Below are positions 32,531-40,362 of a stretch of DNA of 40,362 bases, piece by piece. Origin of the DNA: an uncultured Actinomycetes bacterium (GTDB lineage Bacteria > Actinomycetota > Actinomycetes > Actinomycetales > Microbacteriaceae); assembly GCA_903920435.1 (NCBI GenBank), contig CAIXMB010000038.1, forward strand, positions 77,563 to 117,924, in the 5' to 3' direction. Under the pieces are notes generated by a model. The model had not been told where the DNA came from. It worked only from the letters and a program-made list of their open reading frames with translations, and ran no database searches. The position numbers and the translations under genes are program-made. Position 1 is the stretch's first letter; each line of letters begins with the position of its first letter.

Positions 32531-33057
32531 TCCCCGAGCTCGGGCTCTCGCACTCCGCGAGGCTGCGTGCCGCGGTAGCGCGGTACGGCGAGCGGGAGTT
32601 CGCCGAGCGGTGCGCCGCGCCGCTCGCCGGCGGCGACGAGGAGCCCGAGTTCCTCGAGTACCTCGGCGGGCGGGCGAGCTCCGGCGCGATCGACGGCTCG
32701 TGGCCGCGCTACTGGCAGCGGTCGTGGGGAGCACGCGCACTCGAGTACTCCTGGGCGCCGGGCGCCGCGGCATCCGTGCTCCAGGGCCTCGGTGACGAAG
32801 CCTGGCGTGTGCGCCTGGTGTGCGCGCGGGTGTGTGCGATCCGCGAGTTGGGCGAGCCGGAGTTGCTGGCGGGTCTCCTCGGCGACGACAACTGGCGGGT
32901 CAGGGATGCCGCGGCCTGGGCGCTCGGGAGATCGGGCGAGTACGAGCACGCGGCCGCTCTGCGCGAGGCGCTCGATGACCCCGAGCCGAAGGTCGCCGCA
33001 CGCGCGGAACGCGCCCTCGCCGAACTCGCGGCGCGACTCGACCGCGAGGTGCGGTAG
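32527..33057 (+). CDS. HEAT-repeat protein, paralogue B
   Basis: GTG 32527 overlaps the stop of paralogue A (GTGA). The 176-residue product matches A over its whole length: RLRAAVARYGEREF, EPEFLEYLGGRASSGAIDG, YWQRSWGARALEYSW, DEAWRVRLVCARVCAIREL, then HEAT repeats (DDNWRVRDAAAWALG, DPEPKVAARAERALAEL). The pair arose by tandem duplication and has since diverged widely. Function unknown; protein-protein contact is the family expectation. It converges on dedA. Confidence 0.75.
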   Translation: MIPELGLSHSARLRAAVARYGEREFAERCAAPLAGGDEEPEFLEYLGGRASSGAIDGSWPRYWQRSWGARALEYSWAPGAAASVLQGLGDEAWRVRLVCARVCAIRELGEPELLAGLLGDDNWRVRDAAAWALGRSGEYEHAAALREALDDPEPKVAARAERALAELAARLDREVR

Positions 33058-33068
33058 CAGGTGCCGCG

Positions 33069-33818
33069 CTAGTCGCCGAGCTTCTGGTCGAACTTGGTGG
33101 CGTCGAGCGCGAGCGCCTCGACCTCGGCGTCGGTGGGGACGCCGGCCGCGCGCTTCTTGCGCGCCTTCATGCTCGCCTGGATGTAGTGGTACACCGTGGG
33201 GACCACCGCGATGAGCACGGCCGCGAGGAGGATGACGTCGATGTACTTCGTGACGAAGTCGGCGAGCGGCGGGATGTAGCCGAGGAGGAAGCCGCCGAAG
33301 GTGAGGCCGGCGCCCCAGATCAGCGCGCCGATCGCGTTGTAGAGCGAGTAGCGGCGGTAGCTCATGTGGCCGACGCCCGCGGCGACCGGGGCGAACGTGC
33401 GCACGATCGGCACGAAGCGGGCGACGATGACGGCGAGGCCGCCGAAGCGCTCGAAGAACGCGTTGGTGCGCTTGACGTTCTCGATGGAGAACAAGCCGCT
33501 CTCCTTGCGCTCAAAGATGCGCGGGCCCGCCTTGTGGCCGATGAGGTAGCCGACCTCGCCGCCGAGGAACGCCGCGAAGGCGATCGCGAGCGCCAACCAG
33601 TAGATGGGGATGTCGAGGCCCTGGCCGGTCGCGGTCATGGTGCCGGTGAAGGTCAGGAGGCCCGAGATGATGAGCAGCGTGTCGCCCGGCAGCAGGAAGC
33701 CCACGAGCAGACCGGTCTCCGCGAACACGATGAAGCAGATTCCGAGGAGGGCGTAGGCGCCGAACCCGTCGATCAGGTTCTGGGGGTCGAGCCAGGGGAT
33801 GAGTGCTGCGTGTACCAA
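33069..33818 (-). CDS. DedA-family membrane protein
   Basis: The 249-residue protein has the DedA (SNARE-associated/VTT) features: FAETGLLVGFLLPGDTLL, GGEVGYLIGHKAG, FFERFGGLAVIVARFVPIVRTFAPVAAG and about five hydrophobic or re-entrant segments, with a basic cytoplasmic tail (KARKKRAAG). Members translocate or recycle lipid carriers such as undecaprenyl phosphate, or support membrane energetics. The only start at the expected place is TTG 33818. A role in recycling the carrier for the wall polymer locus is possible but not shown. Confidence 0.88.
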   Translation of the reverse strand: MVHAALIPWLDPQNLIDGFGAYALLGICFIVFAETGLLVGFLLPGDTLLIISGLLTFTGTMTATGQGLDIPIYWLALAIAFAAFLGGEVGYLIGHKAGPRIFERKESGLFSIENVKRTNAFFERFGGLAVIVARFVPIVRTFAPVAAGVGHMSYRRYSLYNAIGALIWGAGLTFGGFLLGYIPPLADFVTKYIDVILLAAVLIAVVPTVYHYIQASMKARKKRAAGVPTDAEVEALALDATKFDQKLGD

Positions 33819-33918
33819 GTGCTGGCTCCAGTCGTCGGCTGCCGGTGGCAGTCAGGGCTTCACCCGAGGGTACTAGGTCGCGCCCGCCGACATGCTGGGG
33901 ACAACCCCCGAATCGCAC

Positions 33919-33946
33919 TTGACATACTTCGGACAGGGCTTATAGT
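33919..33946 (+). promoter_or_regulatory. Strong promoter of the beta-glucoside operon
   Basis: A perfect -35 TTGACA (33919-33924) and near-perfect -10 TATAGT (33941-33946) are separated by 16 bases. The leader to the GH1 gene is about 33-45 bases. Confidence 0.8.
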
Positions 33947-33962
33947 AAGTCTTGAAATAAGT
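33946..33962. repeat. TAAGT direct repeat over the transcription start (possible ROK operator)
   Basis: TAAGTCTTGAAATAAGT holds TAAGT twice with a 12-base period, directly at and after the -10 box; CTTA-TAG-TAAG (33939-33949) also forms a small palindrome. The position fits a repressor site, and a ROK repressor gene lies at the end of the operon. This is inference. Confidence 0.4.
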
Positions 33963-33985
33963 ACGGACGAGAGTCCCACACCCGA

Positions 33986-35395
33986 ATGCGATCAACGATG
34001 ACCGACAGCACTCCCGCCGCCCGGCTCCGCGCCGAGGCCTCCGTCGAGAACGTCGGCAGCTTCCCGGGCGACTTCCGCTGGGGCCTCGCGACGGCGGCGT
34101 ACCAGATCGAGGGCGCCGCGTTCGAGGGCGGTCGCGGCCCGAGCATCTGGGACACCTTCGCGCACACCCCCGGCCTCAGCAAGCACGGCGACACGGGCGA
34201 CATCGCGTGCGACCACTACCACCGCTGGGAGGCCGACCTCGACCTGCTCGCGAGCCTGGGCGTCACCGACTACCGGCTCTCCGTCTCGTGGTCGCGGCTG
34301 CAGCCGAGCGGCACGGGCGAGCTGAACCCCGCCGCGGTGTCGTTCTACCGCGCGGTGCTCGAGGGGCTCGCGGCACGGGGCATCCGGCCGCTCGTGACCC
34401 TCTACCACTGGGATCTGCCCCAGCCGCTCGAGGATCTGGGCGGCTGGCCCGTGCGTGACACGGCGTACCGCTTCGCCGAGTACGCCCGCAAGGCCGTCAC
34501 CGCGCTCGGCGATCTGGCGAACGACTGGGTGACGCTCAACGAGCCGTGGTGCAGCTCGTTCCTCGGCTACGGCAGCGGGGCGCACGCTCCCGGTCGCACC
34601 GACTACCGGGCCGCGATCCACGCCGCCCACCACCTCAACTTGGCGCACGGGCTCGCGGTCGCCGGCATCCGCGCGGCCCGGCCGGGCGCATCCGTCGGCA
34701 TCACCAATATCGTCACCGACATCGTGCCGGCGAGCGACAGCACGGATGACCGAGCCGCCGCCACCCGCCTCGACGCGTCGAGCAACCGCATCTTCCTCGA
34801 CCCCGTGTACCTGGGGGAGTACTCGGCGGCCGTGTGGGAGACGCTCGGGCAGCGCGGCCTCTCCGACGTCGTGCAGGAGGGCGACCTCTCGATCATTGCG
34901 GCGCCGACCGACTTCGCGGGCGTCAACCACTACCAGCGCGTGATCGCCTCCCACGACGAGTCGCGACCGTTCGCCGTGCTCGAGGTGCCGGCCGCGCCCG
35001 CGACGACGTCGTTCGGCTGGTCGGTCATCCCCGCGTCGCTCACCGCGGTGCTGAGGCGCGTCTCGCGCGAGTTCACCCCGCTGCCGATCTACGTGACCGA
35101 GAACGGCGCGAGCTACGACGACTACGTGGACCCCAACGGCGACGTCGTCGACACCGAGCGCGTCGAGTACCTGCGCGGCTACCTCTCGGCGGCCGCCGAC
35201 GCCATCGGGGCGGGGGTCGACCTGCGCGGCTACTACGCGTGGTCGTTCCTCGACAACTTCGAGTGGGCCGAGGGCTACAGCAAGCGGTTCGGCCTCGTCT
35301 GGGTCGACTACCGCACGCAGGAGCGCATCCCCAAGCTGAGCGCGCACTGGTACCGCCGCCTCATCGCAGACCATCGAGCCGTGACCGCGGCTTGA
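33986..35395 (+). CDS. GH1 beta-glucosidase, cytoplasmic
   Basis: The 469-residue enzyme is a family 1 glycoside hydrolase: N-terminal FPGDFRWGLATAAYQIEGA, the acid-base Glu in LNEPW, and the nucleophile Glu in VTENGAS, plus WSFLDNFEWAEGYSKRFGLVWVDY. It cleaves terminal beta-glucose from short beta-glucosides. No signal peptide is present, so it works on imported sugar. Start is ATG 33986 or ATG 33998 (MTDS); neither has a clear ribosome binding site, so I keep the longer one. It is the first gene after a strong promoter, followed by a sugar ABC importer. Confidence 0.93.
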   Translation: MRSTMTDSTPAARLRAEASVENVGSFPGDFRWGLATAAYQIEGAAFEGGRGPSIWDTFAHTPGLSKHGDTGDIACDHYHRWEADLDLLASLGVTDYRLSVSWSRLQPSGTGELNPAAVSFYRAVLEGLAARGIRPLVTLYHWDLPQPLEDLGGWPVRDTAYRFAEYARKAVTALGDLANDWVTLNEPWCSSFLGYGSGAHAPGRTDYRAAIHAAHHLNLAHGLAVAGIRAARPGASVGITNIVTDIVPASDSTDDRAAATRLDASSNRIFLDPVYLGEYSAAVWETLGQRGLSDVVQEGDLSIIAAPTDFAGVNHYQRVIASHDESRPFAVLEVPAAPATTSFGWSVIPASLTAVLRRVSREFTPLPIYVTENGASYDDYVDPNGDVVDTERVEYLRGYLSAAADAIGAGVDLRGYYAWSFLDNFEWAEGYSKRFGLVWVDYRTQERIPKLSAHWYRRLIADHRAVTAA

Positions 35396-35438
35396 TTGCA
35401 CCACCCCCATAATGCACACACAGAGAAAAGGAACCTCA

Positions 35439-36674
35439 ATGAAGAGAACAGCACGGGCCGCACTCGCGGTCGTGTCGGTCGCGGGCCTCACGCTCGCCAT
35501 GGCCGCCTGCTCGACGCCCGCACCCTCGGGCGACGCGGAAGGCCCCCTCACCGTCTGGGTCATGGGCGACTCGGGCACGAACTTCGAGAAGCTCGTCGCC
35601 GACAGCGGCATCGACGTCGACGTCGTCGCGATCCCGTGGGACTCGATCGACGAGAAGCTCACGACGGCCGTCGCATCCGGCTCCGGCCCCGACATCCTGC
35701 AGATCGGCCTCTCGAAGCTGCGCACCTTCGCGGATGCCGGAGCGCTGCTGCCCCTCGACGACGAACTCGCGAACTACCCCGGCCTCGACCCGGCGAACTT
35801 CCCCGAGGGCGTCTCGGGCACGGCGACATCGGTCGGCGGCCAGATCGTGAGCGTGCCGTGGACGAGCGACACCCGCGTGCTCTTCACGCGCACCGACATC
35901 CTCGCCGAGGCAGGCATCGACAGCCCGCCCGCCACGTGGGACGAGCTGCGCGCCGACGCCAAGATCCTCGCCGCACGCGGCGACGGCAACTACGGGTACT
36001 ACATCCCGCAGTGGGACGCCCCGCTGCCGATCGAGATGACCTGGAGCATGGGCGGCGACGTCATCGACGCCGACGGCAACGTCGACTTCGACACCCCCGA
36101 GTTCCAGAAGGCGGTGGACATCTACACCGGTCTCTACGCCGATGGCAGCGTTCCCGTGAACGGTGACTTCGACCAGACCCAGGGCTTCATCTCCGGTGTC
36201 GCACCGATGCTCGTGAGCGGCCCGTACCTGGGCAAGGGCGTCGCCGACTCGGCCCCCGAGCTCGACGGCAAGTGGCAGGCCAGCCCGCTCCCCGCGGGCG
36301 ACGGCGGCTCGATCTCGCTGTTCGCGGGCTCGAACCTGGGCGTCTGGTACAACACCGACCAGAAGGATGCCTCCCTCAAGCTGCTCGAATACATCTCGCA
36401 GCCCGAGCAGCAGCTGGCCTGGTACGGCATGACCGGCGAACTGCCGACCGTGACTTCCGCCCTCGACGACGCCGACCTCAACAGCGACCCGAACGTGAAG
36501 GTCTACACCGAGCAGCTGAAGACCGCGAAGGTGCTCCCGCTCGTCTCGAACTGGGACGGCGCCGTCGGCACCGAGCTGCTCAACGCACTCAACGCCATCG
36601 TGCTCACGGGTGCCGACAAGAAGACGTCGCTCGAGACGCTCTACTCGAAGACCTCCGGTCTCTCGATCAACTAG
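35439..36674 (+). CDS. Sugar ABC importer, extracellular solute-binding lipoprotein
   Basis: ATG 35439 has the site AAAAGGA; the longer ATG at 35412 is less likely. The 411-residue protein begins with a lipoprotein signal with lipobox MAAC (Cys about residue 24) and follows the family 1 extracellular solute-binding pattern (PLTVWVMGDSGTNFEKL, GSGPDILQIG, VPWTSDTRVLFTRTDIL, GYYIPQWD, EYISQPEQQLAWYG). It captures a sugar and delivers it to the two permeases encoded next. The operon lacks its own ATPase gene, as usual for this class, which shares an MsmK-type ATPase. The ligand is probably a beta-linked glucoside, judged from the hydrolases. Confidence 0.9.
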   Translation: MKRTARAALAVVSVAGLTLAMAACSTPAPSGDAEGPLTVWVMGDSGTNFEKLVADSGIDVDVVAIPWDSIDEKLTTAVASGSGPDILQIGLSKLRTFADAGALLPLDDELANYPGLDPANFPEGVSGTATSVGGQIVSVPWTSDTRVLFTRTDILAEAGIDSPPATWDELRADAKILAARGDGNYGYYIPQWDAPLPIEMTWSMGGDVIDADGNVDFDTPEFQKAVDIYTGLYADGSVPVNGDFDQTQGFISGVAPMLVSGPYLGKGVADSAPELDGKWQASPLPAGDGGSISLFAGSNLGVWYNTDQKDASLKLLEYISQPEQQLAWYGMTGELPTVTSALDDADLNSDPNVKVYTEQLKTAKVLPLVSNWDGAVGTELLNALNAIVLTGADKKTSLETLYSKTSGLSIN

Positions 36675-36714
36675 CACCACCCTCGCGGGCGGCACGGACA
36701 GGAAAGGACGACTC

Positions 36715-37593
36715 ATGCGCAACAAGCTGACCCCCTACCTGTTCGTGTCGCCCGCGATGCTGCTGCTCGTGACCTTCGGGATCTTCCCGATCCTGGTCGC
36801 GGCAGTCATCAGCACCACCAACATGAACATCTCGGCGTTCGCCAACTGGGGCAACGTCAAGTTCATCGGCATCGACAACTACACGAAGCTCTTCGCCGAC
36901 CCCGACTTCTGGCAGTCCATCGGCAACACGGGCCTGTTCGCCCTGTTCGGCGTTCCCGCCATCGTCGTGCTCTCGCTGGGCGTCGCGCTACTGCTGAACC
37001 ACAGCCAGAACGGGTTCTTCCGCGCACTGCGCGCCTTCTACTTCATCCCCGCGATCACGGCCATCGTGGCGATCTCGCTCGTCTGGGGCTACCTCTACAA
37101 CACGCAGTTCGGCCTGCTGAACTACCTGCTCTCGCTCGGCGGCCTGCCGCCGGTGCAGTGGCTCTCCGACCCGACGCTCGCCAAGTTCTCCGTCGCGCTC
37201 GTCGCCGTGTGGCGCGGCACCGGCCTCAACATCATCATCTTCCTGGCCGCGCTGCAGGGCGTTCCGAAGGAGTACCTGGAAGCGGCATCCCTCGACGGCG
37301 CCGGCGAGTGGAAGAAGACGTTCTCGATAGTGATACCGCTCATGCGGTTCGCGATCTTCTTCGTGAGCGTCACGACGACGATCTCGTGGCTGCAGTTCTT
37401 CGACGAGCCGTTCGTGCTCACCGACGGCGGGCCGCTCGGGGCCACCACCTCGGCGTCGATCTTCCTCTACAAGGAGGGGTTCCGGCTCAACCAGTTCGGG
37501 TACGCCAGTGCGGGCTCGATCGTGCTGTTCGCCATCATCGCGATCATCACCCTCATCCAGCTGCGCCTGAGGAGGGCCGACGATGAGTACTAG
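36715..37593 (+). CDS. Sugar ABC importer, permease subunit (MalF-like)
   Basis: ATG 36715 has the site GGAAAGGA. The 292-residue protein has six hydrophobic segments and the EAA loop (YLEAASLDGAGEWKKTF) near residues 185-205 that docks the ATPase. It matches MalF/UgpA-type subunits. It overlaps the second permease gene by 11 bases. Confidence 0.92.
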   Translation: MRNKLTPYLFVSPAMLLLVTFGIFPILVAAVISTTNMNISAFANWGNVKFIGIDNYTKLFADPDFWQSIGNTGLFALFGVPAIVVLSLGVALLLNHSQNGFFRALRAFYFIPAITAIVAISLVWGYLYNTQFGLLNYLLSLGGLPPVQWLSDPTLAKFSVALVAVWRGTGLNIIIFLAALQGVPKEYLEAASLDGAGEWKKTFSIVIPLMRFAIFFVSVTTTISWLQFFDEPFVLTDGGPLGATTSASIFLYKEGFRLNQFGYASAGSIVLFAIIAIITLIQLRLRRADDEY

Positions 37594-38410
37594 GAACGGA
37601 TCCCGCGGCCTCACGCTCGGCATCGGCATCGCCCTCGGGGTGGGCGCACTCATCACCGCCTTCCCGTTCATCTGGATGATCGCCACCGCGTTCAAGCCGC
37701 AGCGGGAATCGGTGACCTACCCGCCCACGATCGTGCCGCAGGAGCCCACTTTGCAGTGGTTCCAGACCCTCTTCACCGAGCTCGACTTCGGGCGGTACCT
37801 GCTCAACACCGTGATCGTCGTGCTCATCGGCTTCGTGGGCCTGCTGCTCATGGCGATGGCGGGCTACGCCTTCGCGAAGTTCGACTTCCGCGGCCGCAAG
37901 TGGATGTTCTTCCTCGTGCTCGCGACGATGATGATCCCGATCCAGGTCACCATGATCCCGACCTACCTGATCCTCAACGGCATGAAGCTCACGAACACCC
38001 TCGTGGGCATCGCGCTGCCCACCCTGGTGAGCGGCTTCAGCATCTTCCTGTTCCGCCAATTCATGACGACGATCCCCACCGAGATGCTCGAGGCCGCCCG
38101 CCTCGACGGCGCCGGCGAGTTCCGCACGTTCTGGCAGATCGTGCTGCCGATGTCGAAGCCCATCCTCGCGGTGCAGGTCGTGCTCACGTTCATCTCGGGC
38201 TGGAACAGCTTCCTGTGGCCGCTCATCATCGCGAGCGACCAGAAGCTCTACACGCTCTCGGTCGGTCTCGCGCTGCTCAACCAGCAGCTCGCGGTGAACC
38301 CCTCGCTGCAGATGGCGGCGGCCTCGGTGATGGTCGTGCCGATCCTCATCGTGTTCATCGTCTTCCAGCGCTACGTCATCCAGGGCTTCGCCCTCTCCGG
38401 ACTCAAGTAA
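37583..38410 (+). CDS. Sugar ABC importer, permease subunit (MalG-like)
   Basis: ATG 37583 lies within the end of the first permease gene. The 275-residue protein has six hydrophobic segments, the EAA loop (EMLEAARLDGAGEFRTFW), and the MalG/UgpE-type end (RYVIQGFALSGLK). It pairs with the MalF-like subunit to form the translocation path for the sugar. The GH5 gene follows after seven bases. Confidence 0.92.
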   Translation: MSTRNGSRGLTLGIGIALGVGALITAFPFIWMIATAFKPQRESVTYPPTIVPQEPTLQWFQTLFTELDFGRYLLNTVIVVLIGFVGLLLMAMAGYAFAKFDFRGRKWMFFLVLATMMIPIQVTMIPTYLILNGMKLTNTLVGIALPTLVSGFSIFLFRQFMTTIPTEMLEAARLDGAGEFRTFWQIVLPMSKPILAVQVVLTFISGWNSFLWPLIIASDQKLYTLSVGLALLNQQLAVNPSLQMAAASVMVVPILIVFIVFQRYVIQGFALSGLK

Positions 38411-38417
38411 AGGCATC

Positions 38418-39971
38418 ATGACCGACGTTCTCCCCACCACCGCCTTCGAGCGGCGACCCGCCTCCTTCGACGGCTTCGTGCACGCGCAGGACGCGCGGCT
38501 CGTCGACGGCTCCGGCCGCGACCTGCTGCTGCGCGGCGTAGGCCTCGGCAACTGGATGCTGCCCGAGGGCTACATGTGGCGCTTCGGACCGGGGGCGGAG
38601 TCCCCGCGCGAGATCGAGTGGCTCACCGAGCGGCTCCTGGGCGTCAGCGGGGCCGAGCGGTTCTGGGCGGGGTTCCGCACGAACTTCATCGCCGAGGCGG
38701 ATATCGAGCGGATCGCGGCATCCGGCTTCGACCACGTTCGGCTGCCGATCAACTCGCGCGTCATCCAGGACGAGACCGGCGAACCCATCGAGGCCGGCTA
38801 CGCCATGATCGACCGGCTCATCCAGTGGTGCCGCGAGCACCGGCTGTGGGTGCTGCTCGACCTGCACGGCGCCCCCGGCGGGCAGACCGGCACGAACATC
38901 GACGACTCCCCGCAGAACCTGCCCGAGCTGTTCATGCAGCCGCACTACCGCGAGCTCACCCTGCGGCTGTGGCGCGACCTCGCCACCCGCTACAAGGACG
39001 AGACCGTGGTGCTCGGCTACGACCTGCTGAACGAGCCCCTGCCGAACGAGTGGCAGTACGAGTACGCGGATGCCCTCGCCGACCTCTACCGCGAGCTCAC
39101 GCGCGAGATCCGCGCGATCGACCCCGACCACCTCATCGTCTACGAGGGCGCGCACTGGGCGACGAACTGGGACATCTTCACCGAGGTGTGGGACGACAAC
39201 TCGCTCCTGCAATTCCACAAGTACTGGTCGTCGCCCGACACCGAGTCGATCGCGAAGTTCCTCGAGGCGCGCGACCGGCTCGGGCTGCCCATCTACATGG
39301 GCGAGGGCGGCGAGAACACGCTGGAGTGGCTGTACACAGCGTTCCGGCTCTACGAGTCGCACGGCATCGGCTGGAACTTCTGGCCGTGGAAGAAGATCGA
39401 CACCCGCACCTCGCCCGCCTCGATCGTGGCGCCCGAGGGCTGGGGTCGCGTCGTCGCGTCCATCGACGACCCCGCCGCGATCACGCCCGGTGACGCGAAG
39501 CGCGTGTTCGACGAGCTCCTCGAGAACATGCGCATCGAGAACTGCACGTGGCAGCCGGCGGTGGTCGCCGCCCTGCTCTCGGCGTCACCCACGGTCATCC
39601 CGGCGTGGGGCTACGGCTACCGAGGGGCTGGCGAGTCGTACTCGGTGGCCGCGAGCGGCGGCGTCGAGGGCATCCGCACGGATGACACGGTGCCGCTGCG
39701 CTGGGCCCGCGAGGGTGACAACCCCGCCAACCCGTTCGAGCAGAGCGACGGCCGCGCCTACCGCGTGGGCGAGGAACTCGTGGTCGACCTCTCCGCCGGC
39801 GACTGGCTCGAGTTCGAGGTGACCGGTGTCGACGGTGCACGGGTGGTGGACGGCCTGGGTGGGGACTCGGCGGTGCGCGTCGAGCGGTCGGAACGGGGCA
39901 TCCGGGTCATCGCGCTCGCCGACACGACGATTTCCCGCATCTATCCCTCGGGTGGCGACCGGACTTGGTAG
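38418..39971 (+). CDS. GH5-like glycoside hydrolase, cytoplasmic
   Basis: The 517-residue protein has a GH5 fold pattern: LRGVGLGNWMLPEGYMW at about residues 37-53, VRLPINSRV, WVLLDLHGAPGGQTG, the acid-base Glu in YDLLNEPLPNEW, QFHKYWSS, and the probable nucleophile Glu in YMGEGGENT. A C-terminal part of about 130 residues after WKKIDTRTSP looks like a beta-sandwich accessory domain. It resembles GH5 enzymes acting on beta-glucans, but with no signal peptide it must act on imported oligosaccharides. AAAGG before the ATG serves as ribosome binding site. It is the last enzyme gene of the operon. Confidence 0.85.
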   Translation: MTDVLPTTAFERRPASFDGFVHAQDARLVDGSGRDLLLRGVGLGNWMLPEGYMWRFGPGAESPREIEWLTERLLGVSGAERFWAGFRTNFIAEADIERIAASGFDHVRLPINSRVIQDETGEPIEAGYAMIDRLIQWCREHRLWVLLDLHGAPGGQTGTNIDDSPQNLPELFMQPHYRELTLRLWRDLATRYKDETVVLGYDLLNEPLPNEWQYEYADALADLYRELTREIRAIDPDHLIVYEGAHWATNWDIFTEVWDDNSLLQFHKYWSSPDTESIAKFLEARDRLGLPIYMGEGGENTLEWLYTAFRLYESHGIGWNFWPWKKIDTRTSPASIVAPEGWGRVVASIDDPAAITPGDAKRVFDELLENMRIENCTWQPAVVAALLSASPTVIPAWGYGYRGAGESYSVAASGGVEGIRTDDTVPLRWAREGDNPANPFEQSDGRAYRVGEELVVDLSAGDWLEFEVTGVDGARVVDGLGGDSAVRVERSERGIRVIALADTTISRIYPSGGDRTW

Positions 39972-39982
39972 GTTCTGGATTC

Positions 39983-40362
39983 ATGACCGGGCGCACAGCA
40001 CTCACCGCTGCGTCGCCCGCGACCGTGAGCGACGTGCGCCAGCGCAATCGTGCGCACGCGCTGCGCAGCGTCATCCTCAACGGGCAGACGTCGCGCGCTG
40101 AGCTCGCGAAGGAATCCGGGCTCTCCGTGGCCTCGGTCACGAACCTCGTCTCCGAGCTGATCTCCGAGGGGCTCATCATCGAGGCGGGCTCCGTGGCCTC
40201 GAGCGGCGGCAGGCCGGTGACGCTCCTCGCCCCCAACCCCGCGGGCGCCTACTTCCTCGGTGCCGACGTCGGGGAGCGCGGGGTGGCCGTCGAGCTGTTC
40301 GACCTGTCGATGACCCGCGTCGACCGGGAGTTCAGGGGCGGGCGCGAGGGCGAGCCCATCGA
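39983..40362 (+). CDS. ROK-family transcriptional regulator, 3' truncated by window end
   Basis: The visible 126 residues have an N-terminal winged helix-turn-helix (VRQRNRAHALRSVILNGQTS, AELAKESGLSVASVTNLVSEL) followed by the start of the ROK kinase-like domain (GGRPVTLLAPNPAGAYFLGADVG). ROK repressors respond to sugars or sugar phosphates. Lying at the end of the beta-glucoside operon, it most likely controls the promoter at 33919-33946. The frame runs off the window. TAGGTT eight bases before the ATG may be its own -10 box. Confidence 0.88.
   Translation, partial: MTGRTALTAASPATVSDVRQRNRAHALRSVILNGQTSRAELAKESGLSVASVTNLVSELISEGLIIEAGSVASSGGRPVTLLAPNPAGAYFLGADVGERGVAVELFDLSMTRVDREFRGGREGEPI

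Overview
The window is high-GC DNA with very short intergenic gaps, many GTG starts, ATGA/GTGA stop-start overlaps and many apparently leaderless promoters. Gene content (HtrA with an N-terminal anchor, DUF2510, DUF3039, Rv0858c-type aminotransferase, MntH/MntR) and the recurring hexamer GGATGC/GCATCC point to an actinobacterium, most likely a member of the Microbacteriaceae. I see no tRNA, rRNA, CRISPR array, insertion sequence, integrase or phage gene, and the base composition looks even. It reads as ordinary chromosome with some accessory modules. No gene-free stretch exceeds 300 bases; the largest are 22249-22461 (divergent promoter region) and 33819-33985 (divergent promoter region).

Layout. 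1-2386: a MacA/MacB-like tripartite ABC export module (partial adaptor, frameshifted ATPase, permease). 2426-4041: ammonia-type NAD synthetase nadE overlapping a nitrilase-family amidase. 4119-7667: a signalling operon with a receiver-PIG-L deacetylase fusion, two stand-alone receivers and a hybrid-free membrane histidine kinase with a PAS domain; this is the most unusual locus. 7724-8746: LacI regulator. 8743-11910 (minus): DUF2510 membrane protein, a divergent S-adenosylhomocysteine-hydrolase-like protein and a DapC-like aminotransferase. 11977-14715: lipoprotein, secreted PKD-like protein, HtrA protease. 14781-22248: a cell-envelope glycopolymer locus on both strands (two GT2 glycosyltransferases, a CDP-alcohol phosphotransferase, a TagF-like polymerase, a TagGH-like exporter, a sugar/choline-type nucleotidyltransferase). 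22462-25319: ABC ATPase with a Glu/Pro-rich N-terminus and its permease. 25343-30084: DUF3039, pncB, murI-rph-rdgB, ldh. 30161-33057: mntH-mntR and two tandem HEAT-repeat paralogues; 33069-33818 dedA. 33986-40362: a beta-glucoside import and intracellular hydrolysis operon (GH1, binding protein, two permeases, GH5, ROK repressor, the last truncated by the window end).

How genes work together. nadE and pncB both serve NAD supply but are 22 kb apart. The kinase at 5907 presumably phosphorylates some or all of three receivers, one of which carries an enzyme rather than a DNA-binding output, so the expected output is enzymatic. The glycopolymer genes together supply activated headgroup, polymerisation and export. 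MntR very probably represses mntH through a palindrome lying across the mntH start codon. The sugar operon imports a short beta-glucoside and cleaves it in the cytoplasm, since neither hydrolase has a signal peptide.

Limits: all family calls are from reading motifs and remembered family features; no database search was run.
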